From NCBI GenBank assembly GCA_963575745.1, contig CAUYUJ010017970.1:77501-141500 (forward strand): a stretch of DNA of 64,000 nucleotides, given 5' to 3'. The translations under genes were made by a program, and so were the position numbers. Within the stretch, counting starts at the first letter, position 1; each line of letters starts with the position of its first letter. The DNA is from Prorocentrum cordatum (taxonomy: Eukaryota; Sar; Dinophyceae; Prorocentrales; Prorocentraceae). A model generated the notes under the pieces. The model had not been told where the DNA came from. It made no database searches and saw nothing but the letters and a program-made list of their open reading frames with translations. Of this stretch, positions 30,641-40,195 are shown piece by piece.

Positions 30641-31590
30641 TCGTTCTCGTCGTCGTTTCCGTGGTTTTCGTCGTCGTCTTCGTCTTCGTTACGACGAGGC
30701 CAGGACTTGGACAAAATCGGAATGCACAAATCGGGAATCGCTGGAATCCCGGCGGTTCTGGGAGATGTGTCGGGCGCCGCGGCCGTTCCCGAGCGCTCCC
30801 GAGCGCTCTGAGATGGTTCCAGACCGCTCTGGAACGACTTGTCGCGGTCCTAGCCCCGCGCGACGAGACCAGGCCGCTGGCTGTCGGTCGTCGTCATCGT
30901 CGTCGTCGTCGTCGCCGTCTCTCCAGCCGCCGCGGCACACGAGTCGTGCCGCTGGGCCGCTGCGCGCGCCCGCCATGGCTCCGACGCTGGCGGCGACGGC
31001 GTGCCTCTCGCCTGCGCTGGTCGCGCGGACGCAGGGTGGCGCCTTCGCTCGTGGTCCGTAAAAGCGGCCGCTGAGCGCGGCCCTGGAGCTGGTGAGGGTG
31101 GAGGCGTGGGCCACATGGCCGTTGAGTTCGCTGCGCGCGCTGCCGAGGCGTTGTCGCGGCTTCGCCGATGGGTCTTGTGCGGCTGGTCCCCCGGCGCTGG
31201 CGCGTGTGCCGCCTCCCGCGCTGCAGGCGGCCCCGGCCTGCGGCTCCACATGGTCGTGCAGGACGCGCCGCACCGCCCGCACATCATGCTCGGGGTCGAG
31301 GCTCCCTCTACTTCGCCGGCCTTGTCGTGAAGATGAAGGTTCGTAAGCCCTTTCGACGGTTCGGGGTGAGTGTCCTTAAACCCCCCGCCTCTCCAGGCGT
31401 GCCCCTGCCCGACGCTCAATCGTCGGCGTGCGGGGGGCCCACGGTGGACGTGCCCGACCTTCCCCTGCGATCCCATTTGAGGGGAGGGGTGGCGAGGGCG
31501 GCCGTGGGAGCTGAGCGTCACGTAGCTAAGCGATCTGGCCGCCAGCCTGGCGGCAATGCACCCTCTGGGGCCGGGTTACAAAAAAGTCGC
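30641..31590. other. Unresolved GC-rich region with possible exon
   Basis: GTCGTC tracts at 30646-30700 and 30889-30925. At 31240-31310 a segment reads on the minus strand as VRRVLHDHVEPQ, similar to REVPHDHVLKPED at 32288-32325, which hints at a repeated exon. Plus-strand frames here are also open, so I leave it unassigned. Confidence 0.35.
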
Positions 31591-31594
31591 CGTC

Positions 31595-31840
31595 ATCTCT
31601 CCGTCGCTGTCGTCGTCGTCTCTCCGTCGCTTCCGTCGTCGCTTTCGTCGTCGAGGGTCCAGCCGGAGAGGCCTCCTCCTCCTCCTCCTCCTCCTCCTCC
31701 TGCTCCTCCTCCTCCTCCTCCTGCTCCTCCTCCTCCTCCTCCTCCTCCTCCTCCTCCTCCTCCTCCTCCTCCTCCTCCTCCGCCTCCTCCTGCTCCTGCT
31801 CCTCCTCTTCTTCCTCCTCCTCCGCCTCCCGCGGGCGTGC
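31595..31840 (+). repeat. CGT then CTC microsatellite
   Basis: CGTCGTCTCTCC to about 31660, then about 50 CTC units to 31840. Confidence 0.96.
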
Positions 31841-31954
31841 GAGGCGTCCTGGAGCGGCGAGCGCGGGCCGGCAAGGCGCGGGGCCGGCGAGGCGCGGGGC
31901 CGTGTGGTTTCGGCTCGGGGGCGCCCTGCGACGGCGTGTTGCAGCAGCAGGGAG

Positions 31955-32085
31955 GCACGGGGGGAGGGGAGGGGAGGGGAGGGGAGGAGGAAGGGGAGGG
32001 GAGGGGAGGGGAGGGGAGGGGAGGGGGGGGAGGGGAGGGGAGGAGAGGAGAGGGGAGGGGAGGGGAGGGGAGGGGGGGCAGACGG
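31955..32085 (+). repeat. GGGGA pentamer satellite
   Basis: GGGGAGGGGAGGGGAG run of about 130 bases. G-rich on the plus strand, potentially quadruplex-forming. Confidence 0.95.
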
Positions 32086-32189
32086 GCTCCGGGCGGGGGT
32101 GGCCTGTGAAAAGGGTGGCCCAGAAACAGGAGCAGCGGGGGGGGGGGGGAGCACAGGTCGCAGGGGGAGCAGAAGGAGCCGTAGCAGGA

Positions 32190-32726
32190 ATCCCTGCGCG
32201 GGAGCGGCGCTGGGGCCCCTCGGCGGCCTTCGGCGCCCCTCGGCGGCCGCGGCCGGGGCCTGATCTTTTTCCAGACTGTGTCCTCTGGCTTCAGCACGTG
32301 GTCGTGCGGCACCTCCCTGCGCCCCCACTTCGTCTCCCACCACCTTGCGCGGGGAGGACTTTTTGTCGCTGCTCTTTCCGTGCCGCCGACGTCGACGTCG
32401 GCGGCATTCGGAGCGGCGGCAGCGTCGAACGCGATGACGCCCCGCCCCTCCCAGGGCCCGAAATCTGACCGAAATCGGCTGGCTTCAGCACAAAACGCCG
32501 ACTCCAGCATCCCGGCGATGGTGGAGCTCGGCGCCCACCTCATCTGCTGGTCTGGCAGCTTCTCGATGATCCTATAATTGTTGTTCTCGACGTCCGCCAC
32601 CTCGCACCGGTAGCAGGGTATGCCGTCGCTGAAGCTCTCCTGCACCTGCAGGTGGCCAGCAAGAGAGAGCACAGAGGCCACACGGACTGCTCGGTCCACC
32701 GTCCTGGAGCTAGAGGTCTTGGTCAT
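32190..32726 (-). CDS. Candidate coding segment, unidentified
   Basis: The minus strand has a TTGCTGGCCACCTGCAG acceptor at 32646, then VQESFSDGIPCYRCEVADVE, NNNYRIIEKLPDQQMRWAPS and STIAGMLESAFCAEASRF. Farther on, REVPHDHVLKPEDTVWKKIR occurs at about 32325-32265. Both halves look like real protein. A 13-bp GTGCTGAAGCCAG occurs at the end of the first half (about 32480) and inside the second (about 32290), bracketing ~190 bp of poorer sequence that could be an intron. The frame is open from an ATG at 32726. I do not recognise the family. Confidence 0.48.
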
Positions 32727-32729
32727 AGC

Positions 32730-33060
32730 GTAGCCTTGACAGCCCTCGGCCCAGAATCGGCTTCAAGTGTGAGGCTCACTCCACCCGCCCTTCGTCGTCA
32801 GGTCCGCGACACCAGACGTCCTGATTACAGCATGCTTTTAGCATCCCTTGGCCCAAAATCGGCGTTGTGATCACGGCTCATTTCGCCCGCCCCTCGTCGT
32901 AAAACTCGTGACAATATGCTCGTTGCATCGTTTCATCTCGTTTCGGGTCCCCCGACCACTGTTGGGCACCGCGCCTGCCCTTTTCCGCCGAGCCGCGTCC
33001 AGCTGTGGCCAGGCGGGGGACCTCCGAGAGGAGGACAAGGAGGGAAAGGGTACGTGCGCA
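32730..33060. other. Spacer with short direct repeat
   Basis: AGCCCTCGGCCCAGAATCGG at 32741-32760 and a related CCCTTGGCCCAAAATCGG at 32845-32862, each followed by a TCACTCCACCCGCCCTTCG-like stretch: a ~115-bp duplicated unit. No gene. Confidence 0.5.
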
Positions 33061-33400
33061 CCCGCTTGTTTCCCTATATCTTTATGCTATAAAAAACATT
33101 GCGAAACATGCGGGTGTCCATTTCAGGGGGTCCCGCGGTCCCCCGCTTGGTTCCCAATACTCGTACAGCGTATAAAAATTGAGAAGCAAGCGGGTGACCC
33201 CCCCCCGTTTGGGCCCCCCCGCCGCTTGTCAGGCCCCTACAGTGGCCCCCCTTCCTGGGCATTCCGAGTGTTGGGAACCAAGCGGGTGACCGCTGGACGC
33301 CCTTGAAAGGGTCACCAGCTTGTTTCCCAATATTCGGGAGGCCCAGGGCGAAGCCCGAGCCGCTCTGGTATTGGGAAGCAAGCGGGTGGCCGCTGGACCC
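33061..33400. repeat. Nested inverted repeats (CCGCTTGGTTCCCAATA type)
   Basis: At least six copies in alternating orientation, the best pair being 33142-33163 and 33265-33286 (21 of 22 inverted matches). The arrangement could form competing hairpins. Confidence 0.75.
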
Positions 33401-33960
33401 CCTTCCATGGTCGTTCGGGTGCCTTTGGGGGCATCGTTTGGGCCCGTTGGGGGTCTCTTGGGCCCTCTTGGGGGCCTGATGGCAGTCTCGGGGGCCCCCT
33501 TGGGGCGGAGGGCTCGAAATGTAAACTCGAGTTCCCCCTCTTGGACCCTCTGGGGGCCCTCTGAGGGCCCTCTTAGGCCGTCTTGGGCGCTTCTTGTGCC
33601 GTCTTGAGGCCCTCATGGGGGCCTCTTTGGCAGGCCTCTTGGGCCGTCTTGAGCGCCGTGAGGCCGAAAAGTACCATGTGCTAAAGTGTAGATTTGTTGA
33701 TGGGAATGTGACGAGTGCTACCTCTTGGAACCCTGTTGAGAAGGCTCTTGGAGGCCTCTTAGGGCGTCTTGGAGGCCTCTTGGGCCGGCTGGAGGCCACC
33801 TGGAGCGTCTTGGACCGATCACTCGGCGACTCGGAGCCCTCTTGGACCGTCTGGAAGGCCTCTTGGAATCCTCTTGGCCCGTCTTGGGGCCCTCTTTGGA
33901 CGTTCTGGGGCCGTCCGGGACCCTCTTGGGGCGAGCTGGAGTCAGCCTCACCGCCGGGCC
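33400..33960 (-). repeat. 12-bp satellite family C, inverted array 1
   Basis: GGCCGTCTTGGG / GGCCTCTTGGG units on the plus strand, the reverse complement of the main family. A short AT-richer insertion is at 33660-33720. Confidence 0.88.
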
Positions 33961-34199
33961 CGAAATCAAGGCGGACCCATGTTCGTTGCACACAGGTGCT
34001 CCATGTCTCTGCCACCGTGCCTCGGGGCACGGAGTGAACGTCTCCTCGGGTCCTCTGCCAAATCCCTGGAGCCTCAGCTGTCAGCCCAGATGAGTTTTTG
34101 AGGGCCCGACCCAAAATTCCTAAACCTGGCTGGGTTCCCGGCATGCCCCCCGGGGCGCGTCGCGTGCCCTCTGGGCTCCAGGAAGTGTTCTCGCACGAC

Positions 34200-34630
34200 T
34201 TTTGCAGGGCCGGGAGGCCCCAAGACGGGCCAAGAGGGCCCAACGAGGCCGCGAAGACTGTCCAAGAGGATCGCCTTTTCGGCTTTCCGACGCTCCAAGA
34301 CGGCCCACGAGGCCCCCAAGACCACCCCTAATTGGCCAAAGAGGCCTCCAAGAGGGCCCCCAGACGGCCTAAGAGCGCCCCAAGACGGCCCAGGAGGCGC
34401 CCAAGACAGCCCAAGAGGGTCTCAAGACAGCCCCAAAAGAGACCCAAGAGAGGGACACGAACCGACAATCCGAGCCTTCCGCCCCAGAATGCCCCCAAGA
34501 GGCCCAACGAGGCGCCCAGGAGTTCCCAAGAGGCCCCCACGAGGCCCCTAGGAGGCCCCAAGAGCCCAACAGAGCTCCCAAGAGGCCTCCAAACTGAGTC
34601 CAAGAGGCCCCCGAGAGGCCTCCCACGAGA
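34200..34630 (+). repeat. 12-bp satellite family C, array 4
   Basis: CCAAGAGGCC / CCAAGACGGCCC units in the forward direction, so the family changes orientation between 33960 and 34200. Confidence 0.88.
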
Positions 34631-34769
34631 CCGCAACGAACATCAAATAAGCTTCATACACACAGCCCAGGCACGGTGGCGGGATGGGCCGAAAGCCATC
34701 AGAATTGCACAGCTATATACCAGCCGACACGCTAATCTTATGCAAGCAGGCGCGCGGATGTTCCCGTTC

Positions 34770-34816
34770 CTGGAGGAGGGAGGAGGAAAAGGAGGAGAAG
34801 GAGGAGGAGGAAGATG
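34770..34816 (+). repeat. GGA microsatellite at the 3' edge of the retrogene
   Basis: GGAGGAGGGAGGAGGAAAAG-type run directly next to the stop codon of the methyltransferase-like gene. Confidence 0.9.
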
Positions 34817-34821
34817 TTTTG

Positions 34822-36120
34822 TCAATGCCGCAGCAGCGCTCGGTTCACGTAACTCACCTCAAGCTGGCTCATGCCAATGCCGCGGGAGTTGTAGTGAAAC
34901 GGCGGCTTGCCATTGGCCAGCGGCTGCGCCCCTCTGCAGAAGACCTTCTGGAGCGTGCTGCCGCTCACCGCGAACGTGTCCAGGAGGCGCTCCATCATCT
35001 CGGTGCGGTCCGCGATCCAGAACAGCCAGGCCGTCTGGTTCAGTCCCTTCAGGTACTCCTTTCCCAGACCGAAGAAGGTATAGTGGATCTCCATGTCTAG
35101 GGTCCGGATCTTCATCAGGGCCTCGGAGTCCGACAATAACCACCTGATCTGTTCCCACTCCGAGCCCTCGATGTCCACCTTCATATGGACGCTGAGCTCA
35201 CCGTGGGGCGCCAGCAAGCTGGCGAGCGTGGTGGCCGGGCGTTCGCCGAGATGTGTGGGCACCACGTCCCCGTGGGTGCTGAGGCACACCCTGTTGACAG
35301 AGTACGGCGCCTCGTAACAGATACCAAAGCGACCCGAGCATTTCTGAGATTTCCCTCTCGTCAGGTTGAGAGCATAATTCTCCCCACCTCGGCACCTGTT
35401 GCAGAAAGGCCCCTCGTTGTCCTGCGGTCTGCCGGTGCTTCCGTAGAAACAATCGAAGAGGTGTGTCGGTAAGTGGAGCCTGTTGCTCATATACTCGGAC
35501 CAATGGTCCCGAGTGTAGATCCCGAAGGAATATCCGACTAGCGGCGTCTTGTTGCCGCCGCTGGTCAGGGCCTCCTCGCACCAGGTGTAGTCGTAGGTGG
35601 AATGGAAGCCGCCGCACTCCCGCTCGGTCAGCGTGGCCCGGAACGCGTCCGCGGCGCGGTCGCCGAGGTCGGCCATCGGGCGATTGATCTCCACGGGCCA
35701 AGGCCACGCGCCCTCCGGCGTAGGCGCGGAGCCCGGGCAGGATCTCGAAGGGCCGCGCGGGCCGCGCTCCTTGGTCGAGCATGCGCACTTGGCGGCCAGC
35801 CTGTCCAGTGCCTCTCGGTCGCGCGGCTGCTCGTGCGCGCGCCGCACCCAGCGTCCCGCGAGCAGCGCGCCGCCGGGGCCTCCGAGCTTCCCTGCAGCCC
35901 CGACGCCCTGCTCAGCGGCACGGGGTGCCCGTCCGGTGGCTGGCACGCCCTGCCCCGCGCCGCCGCCAGGATCGGCCACTGGCTCGGGGGCACCGTCAGG
36001 TCGCCGCAGGAACTCAGCGCGCGCGCCCGCGGCATCCCAGCCGCTGGCCCACAGCCTGACCACGCAGACGATCACGAGCAGCGCGCAGAGCCCTATGCCG
36101 AGCCTCGTGGCGCGCCTCAT
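34822..36120 (-). CDS. Membrane-anchored methyltransferase-like protein (METTL24/Methyltransf_22-like), retrogene
   Basis: Intron-free frame of 432 codons, the best gene in the window. Residues 7-25 are a hydrophobic signal anchor (LGIGLCALLVIVCVVRLWA) after basic residues, implying a type II protein of the secretory pathway. A low-complexity stem runs to about residue 105. The C-terminal half has family-like motifs: GYSFGIYTRDHW from 196, FDC at 222-224, VDIEGSEWE at 315-323, LDMEIHY at 341-347 and EVSYVNRALL near the end. DIEGSEWE is typical of FkbM/Methyltransf_22-type S-adenosylmethionine methyltransferases; the acceptor is unknown. At least 12 cysteines suit a lumenal domain. A perfect DinoSL lies 95 bases upstream, so an mRNA was retroposed. 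The stop TGA (34822-34824) is next to GGA repeats and no poly-A remains. Family by motif only. Confidence 0.8.
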   Translation of the reverse strand: MRRATRLGIGLCALLVIVCVVRLWASGWDAAGARAEFLRRPDGAPEPVADPGGGAGQGVPATGRAPRAAEQGVGAAGKLGGPGGALLAGRWVRRAHEQPRDREALDRLAAKCACSTKERGPRGPSRSCPGSAPTPEGAWPWPVEINRPMADLGDRAADAFRATLTERECGGFHSTYDYTWCEEALTSGGNKTPLVGYSFGIYTRDHWSEYMSNRLHLPTHLFDCFYGSTGRPQDNEGPFCNRCRGGENYALNLTRGKSQKCSGRFGICYEAPYSVNRVCLSTHGDVVPTHLGERPATTLASLLAPHGELSVHMKVDIEGSEWEQIRWLLSDSEALMKIRTLDMEIHYTFFGLGKEYLKGLNQTAWLFWIADRTEMMERLLDTFAVSGSTLQKVFCRGAQPLANGKPPFHYNSRGIGMSQLEVSYVNRALLRH

Positions 36121-36215
36121 GGCGACCCTGCAGGCGGGGGCCCTGCGGGCGACGGCCGTGCCCTCCGCCCCCTATGCGGCGGCTGCGGCGGCCAGGGCAT
36201 CTCGGCTGGCCACGG

Positions 36216-36237
36216 CTTGAGCCAAAATGGCTACGGA
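36216..36237 (-). other. Relict dinoflagellate spliced leader (DinoSL), perfect
   Basis: The minus strand reads the complete 22-nt DinoSL, beginning TCCGTAGCC and ending TTTTGGCTCAAG, with no mismatch. In dinoflagellates this sequence is added to mRNA 5' ends by trans-splicing, so a genomic copy upstream of a gene marks reverse transcription and reinsertion of a mature mRNA. No SL RNA gene context (downstream donor GT and Sm site) follows; the next bases are the 5' UTR of the methyltransferase-like gene. Confidence 0.96.
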
Positions 36238-36756
36238 GGAGGAGAAGAAGCAACAGCAAAAGAGAGAGGAGGGGAAGCACAGAACTCCCACACCGTGATT
36301 TCGACCCCGCCCCGCTCTTTCGCCGCAGCCTGGTGGCTTTGCTGCAGGTCCCAGGGGCCCCGCAAAAACGGCCCCCGCAAGCACAGCTCGAGGACAGAGC
36401 ACCGTCCGCCGCGGCCAGGCTCCCGGAAAGCTTCGGGGGAACGGCGGCTCCCGGGGGGGTCGTCGTGAGAACGGCTGCGAACTGGTACTCGGCGGCGCGC
36501 CGCCGGGTGGAAGGCAGAGCAGGCGGGCCTCCTCAGAAGGCTTAGAAGGCCTCGGACCTTCTGAGAAGCTCTCGCTTCTCAGAAGCCCGGCCGCCTTCTG
36601 AGAAGCCCTACCCCCGCTCACTTCCCCCCTGGGCTCGCCGCCGAATAGCGCGAGCCCGACTAAATGGTGATACTCAACAGATTTGAGCAGGATCAGGCCC
36701 AGGATTAGGCCAGATTAGGCCTCATCAAGCGGGATCCGGAATGAGCGGGATCATAG
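36238..36756. other. Retrogene 5' flank, no gene recognised
   Basis: GGAGGAG/AGAAG purine run to about 36280, then GC-rich sequence with several CTTCTGAGAAGC inverted motifs at 36530-36605. No coherent exon. Confidence 0.45.
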
Positions 36757-37165
36757 ATCCGCGGATACGCCAGCGCCGATGTCAAATCCAACCTCCCAGG
36801 AGCTGCAACCGTGCTTCTTCACGACGCCTCGAGATCTGGGAGGAGGCCTGGGCGGTCTCAGCTCCGCCGCTGTGTTGAAATCAAAATTCGCAACATGGGC
36901 CCCTGGAGGTCTCGACCGCTTCCTCGGGGACCGAAAGGTTTCCCGACGGCCTTGGAGCCTGGCGAAGGCTTCTGGAGGCCGAAAATTGCCAGAAACCTTA
37001 TGCGATGACTTTGACGGGCGGGAAAATATTTGTTGAAAGAAAACTTCGAGCAGCAACTCGGGCCTCCGGCGGCAGTTCGGACCCCAGAAAGCTCTCGGCG
37101 AGGCGCAGCCGCTGGAAAGCATCCCGAGGCAAGAAAAACTCTAAGAACCAACGACAACATACGAA
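36757..37165 (+). repeat. Dispersed repeat family R, longest copy
   Basis: Begins CGCGGATACGCCAGCGCCGA and CCTCCCAGGAGCTGCAAC, and ends CAGAAAGCTCTCGGCGAGGC, GCAGCCGCTGGAAAGCATCC. Other copies: 12210-12290 (5' part), 28055-28200, 44975-45095, 62425-62490 (5' part), 62515-62660 (inverted 3' part) and 62940-63075. Confidence 0.75.
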
Positions 37166-37640
37166 AACCGTCCGCCGCATTACTCTCCACGACGCGAGTG
37201 GGTGGGAGGAGGGGACGCAGAATGACATACTAGTATCATGCGCCCCCCGTTCTGGAGGCGCACGCCCGAACCGAACATATAGCACAAGCACCGTACAGCA
37301 CATCGTCACACGGGCGGTACAACCAGAAAGCGACCGCCACCCATCACATGCTGTGTACTCCTGAGCGCGCGCACGTCGCCCCTGGGGGCCGACCCACACA
37401 AAACATGGCATGCTCGATGGGGGAAACGGGTCCTGAGGGAAACGGGTCCTGGACCCTGTCGGGGGCGGCCAAGAGGGGGGCGTCCATGAGGGGGGGCGCA
37501 AATCATGGCCGGCGGCACGTGCGCGGCCCAAGGGGGGGGCCAAGGACGTAACGAAATAAGAAGAGGCGGCATGAAATCTGGGGAAATATCATGGCCCACG
37601 CCATGATATCCACCCCCCCTAGTCATCACCCCCTCTTAGC
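37166..37640. other. Spacer, no gene recognised
   Basis: GC-rich, with repeated GGAAACGGGTCCTGAGG-type sequence at 37417-37455. Confidence 0.4.
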
Positions 37641-37641
37641 C

Positions 37642-37838
37642 TTAGCCGCCCCCGAAGATTTTCACCCTGAGTCGTTTTCTCACGGTCCCGTCAGGACTGG
37701 TTTCCATCTGGACCCGTTTCACCACGGCGACGAGAGGAGGTCTCCGACCTGTTCGGCTTCGGAGCCGGTCAGGTGGTCGTTCTTGGCCACGTACTGCCTT
37801 TCGAAGACCGGCCGGTCGTCCTCCGGCCAGAGCCACTC
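37642..37838 (-). CDS. Terminal exon, unidentified, with a one-base frame break
   Basis: After a pyrimidine-rich CTCTTCCGCGCAG acceptor (exon starts 37838) the minus strand reads EWLWPEDDRPVFERQYVAKN, then DHLTGSEAEQVGDLLSSPW and a TGA at 37719-37721. The sequence immediately after is equally protein-like in the adjacent frame: VKRVQMETSPDGTVRKRLRV, then KIFGGG and a stop at 37642. A single inserted or deleted base near 37725 would fuse both. Either the gene is broken, or the assembly has an indel, or a frameshift is used. No family recognised. Confidence 0.5.
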
Positions 37839-37859
37839 CTGCGCGGAAGAGGAGGAGGA

Positions 37860-37985
37860 TCATATAAGATAAGACAAGATAAGCTTAGACAAGCTATGAT
37901 TTATGATAAACAAAGATAAGATAATCTAAGATAAGACATGAAAAGATACGACCGTATAATATACTATAATACAATATGAATACAC
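37860..37985 (+). repeat. AT-rich AAGATAAGAT block
   Basis: Imperfect AAGATAAGACAAGATAAG repeats, the most AT-rich part of the window, directly before the 31-bp satellite. Confidence 0.85.
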
Positions 37986-37989
37986 GCAA

Positions 37990-39590
37990 CATAAATACAC
38001 ATGCGTGGCACTGTGTATTTACATTGCGTGTACGCATGGCGTTGCGTAGTTACGTGGTGGTTACGCGTGGTGTTGTGTATTAACGTTGTGTGTATGCGTG
38101 GTGTTGTATATTTACGTTGTGTATATGCGCGGTGCTGCGTATTCACGTTGAGTATATGCGTGGTGTTGCGTAGTTGCGTTGCGTATATGCGTGGTGTTGT
38201 GTATTTACGTTGCGTGTATGCGTGACGTTGCATATTTACGTCGTGATTACGCGTGGTGTTGTGTGCTTGCGTTGTGTATATGCGTGGCGTTCTGCATTTA
38301 CGTTGTGCATAAGCGTTGTGTTGTGTATTTACAGTGAATAAATGCGTGGTGTTGTGCATTTGCGTTGCGTATATTCGTGGTGTCGTGGATGCGCGTTGCG
38401 CGTATGCGTGGCGTTGCATACGTACGTCGTGGTTACGCGTGGCGTTGTGTGTTTACGTTGCGTATATGCGTGGTGTTGTGTGTTTACGTTGTGTATATGC
38501 GTGGTGTTGTGCATGTACGTTGTGTACTTGCGCGGTGTTGTGTATTCACGTTGGGTATATGCGTGGTGTCGTGTATTTACGTTGAGTATATGCGTGGTGT
38601 TGTGTATTCACGTTGCGTGCACGCGTGGCGTCGCATATTTACGTCGTGTTTGCACGAGGTGTTGTGTGCTTACATTGTGTATTTGCGCGGCGTCGCATAT
38701 TTACGCCGTGTTCGCGCGTGGTCTTGTGTGCTTACGTTGTGTATATGCGTGGTGGTGTGTATTTGCGTTGTGAATATGCGTGGTGTTGCGTATTTACGTT
38801 GTGTAGATGCGCGGCGTTGCATATGTACGTCGTGTATATGCGTGGTGTCGTTTATTTACGTTGTGTATATGTGCAGTGATGTGGAGTCACGTTGTGTATA
38901 TGCGTGATGTCGCGTATTTGCGTTGCGTATATGCGTGGTGTTGTGTATGTACGTTGTGTATATGCGTCGTGCTGTGTATTTACGCTGCGTATATGTGTGG
39001 TGTATGTACGTTGTGTGAATGCGAAGTGTTGTGTATTTACGTTGTGCATGTGCGTTGTGTTGTGTATTTACGTTGTGTATATGCGTTGTGTTGTGTATTT
39101 ACGTTGTGTATATGCGTGGCGGTTTGTATTTACGTCGTGTTTATGCGTGGTTGTGTGTATTTGCGTTGCGCACACGCGTCGCGCTGTGTATTTATGCTGT
39201 GCATATACGCTGCGAATTTACGTTGAATATATGCGTTGCGCTGTGTATTTGTGCTGCGTATATGCGTCATGTTGTGTATCTACGCTGTGTATATGCGCTG
39301 TGCGTTTACGTCGTGTATATGCGTGGTGGTGTGTGTTTACGTTGTGTATATGCGTGGTGTTGTGTATTTACATGGTGTATATGCGCGGTGCTTGTTGTGC
39401 ATGCACGTTTCGCGCATGCGTTTTCACGCTGTGTATACGCGTGGCGTCGTGCATTCGCTTTGCGTATATGCGTGGTGTCGTGTATTTGCGTTGCGTATAT
39501 CCGTGGTGATGTGTGTTTACGGTGTGTATTAACGCTGTGTATTACGCATACTCACGTTGTGTGATTACGGTGTGCGTTAACGCTGCGTTC
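37990..39590 (+). repeat. 31-bp satellite (TACGTTGTGTATATGCGTGG type)
   Basis: About 50 copies of a 31-bp unit TACGTTGTGTATATGCGTGG + TGTTGTGTATT. Because 31 = 3 x 10 + 1, each unit shifts frame by one, so every plus frame reads a 31-residue period mixing LRCVYAW, TLCICVV and VVYMRG peptides with no stops, giving overlapping frames up to 205 residues. These are satellite artefacts. Confidence 0.95.
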
Positions 39591-39649
39591 TACGCAGGGT
39601 TAAACTTTTGTTTTGATTGGTTCGTGAAAACCACCAGGCAGCGCCCACC

Positions 39650-40195
39650 AAAAATGCGCGCAGAAGCATATGCACATAAATGCCGAATGGCAAATTAATT
39701 CACTTTTGCGCCGGGAAAACCTCTTGCCAGGGACAGAGCCATCGGCGCCAAACTTGGGGCCACCCCAGCAATGGACCGATAGCCTGCACCACGGCCCGCG
39801 AGAAAAGACGCGGCTCGGGTCGCACCAAGCAGCCGCCTCTAGCCACGCCCGGCGGCTAAGACATCCCAACGAATCAGACTGCACTGCCGCTCGCGAAACC
39901 CCCTGCCTGAGCAGGTGGGCAGCGCTCACCAAACTGCGCACAATACGCACATGCAAATAAGAGCCGAATGGCGAATACATTCGAACGCGGACGGAAGCAG
40001 ACACGCGCTGGGAGAACCTCGCACCAGAGGGACAGAGACGTCGGGAAGTTTCTTGGGGCAACCCCAGCAATGAACCGATCGCCTGCACCTCAGCCCACGA
40101 GAAAAATGGCCACGGGCGCGACCAAGCAAACGCCATTAGCCACGCCCCGCGGACCGCGGCCCGAGGGGCACAGCAGGATCGACGCGATCCTGCGC
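39650..40195 (-). repeat. Duplicated ~290-bp tail of the retrotransposon
   Basis: Two direct copies (about 39655-39920 and 39945-40190) share GCCGAATGGC, GAGAACCTCGCACC-like sequence, GGGGCCACCCCAGCAATG and AGCCACGCCC. They lie 3' of the RNase H remnant on the minus strand and may be tandem copies of the element's 3' UTR. Confidence 0.65.

Noticed and set aside
34855-34866. GAGGTGAGT inside the methyltransferase-like gene as a splice donor
   Set aside because: It codes EVS in a C-terminal EVSYVN segment that fits the family's usual end, and the frame closes normally 33 bases later. A retrogene is also expected to lack introns.
36216-36237. SL RNA gene
   Set aside because: An SL RNA gene would have a GT donor right after the leader and an Sm site; here the leader is followed by GCCGTGG and a coding frame.
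37990-39590. Cys/Val/Tyr-rich frames of up to 205 residues
   Set aside because: All three plus frames of the 31-bp satellite are open with the same period, so no single frame is favoured.
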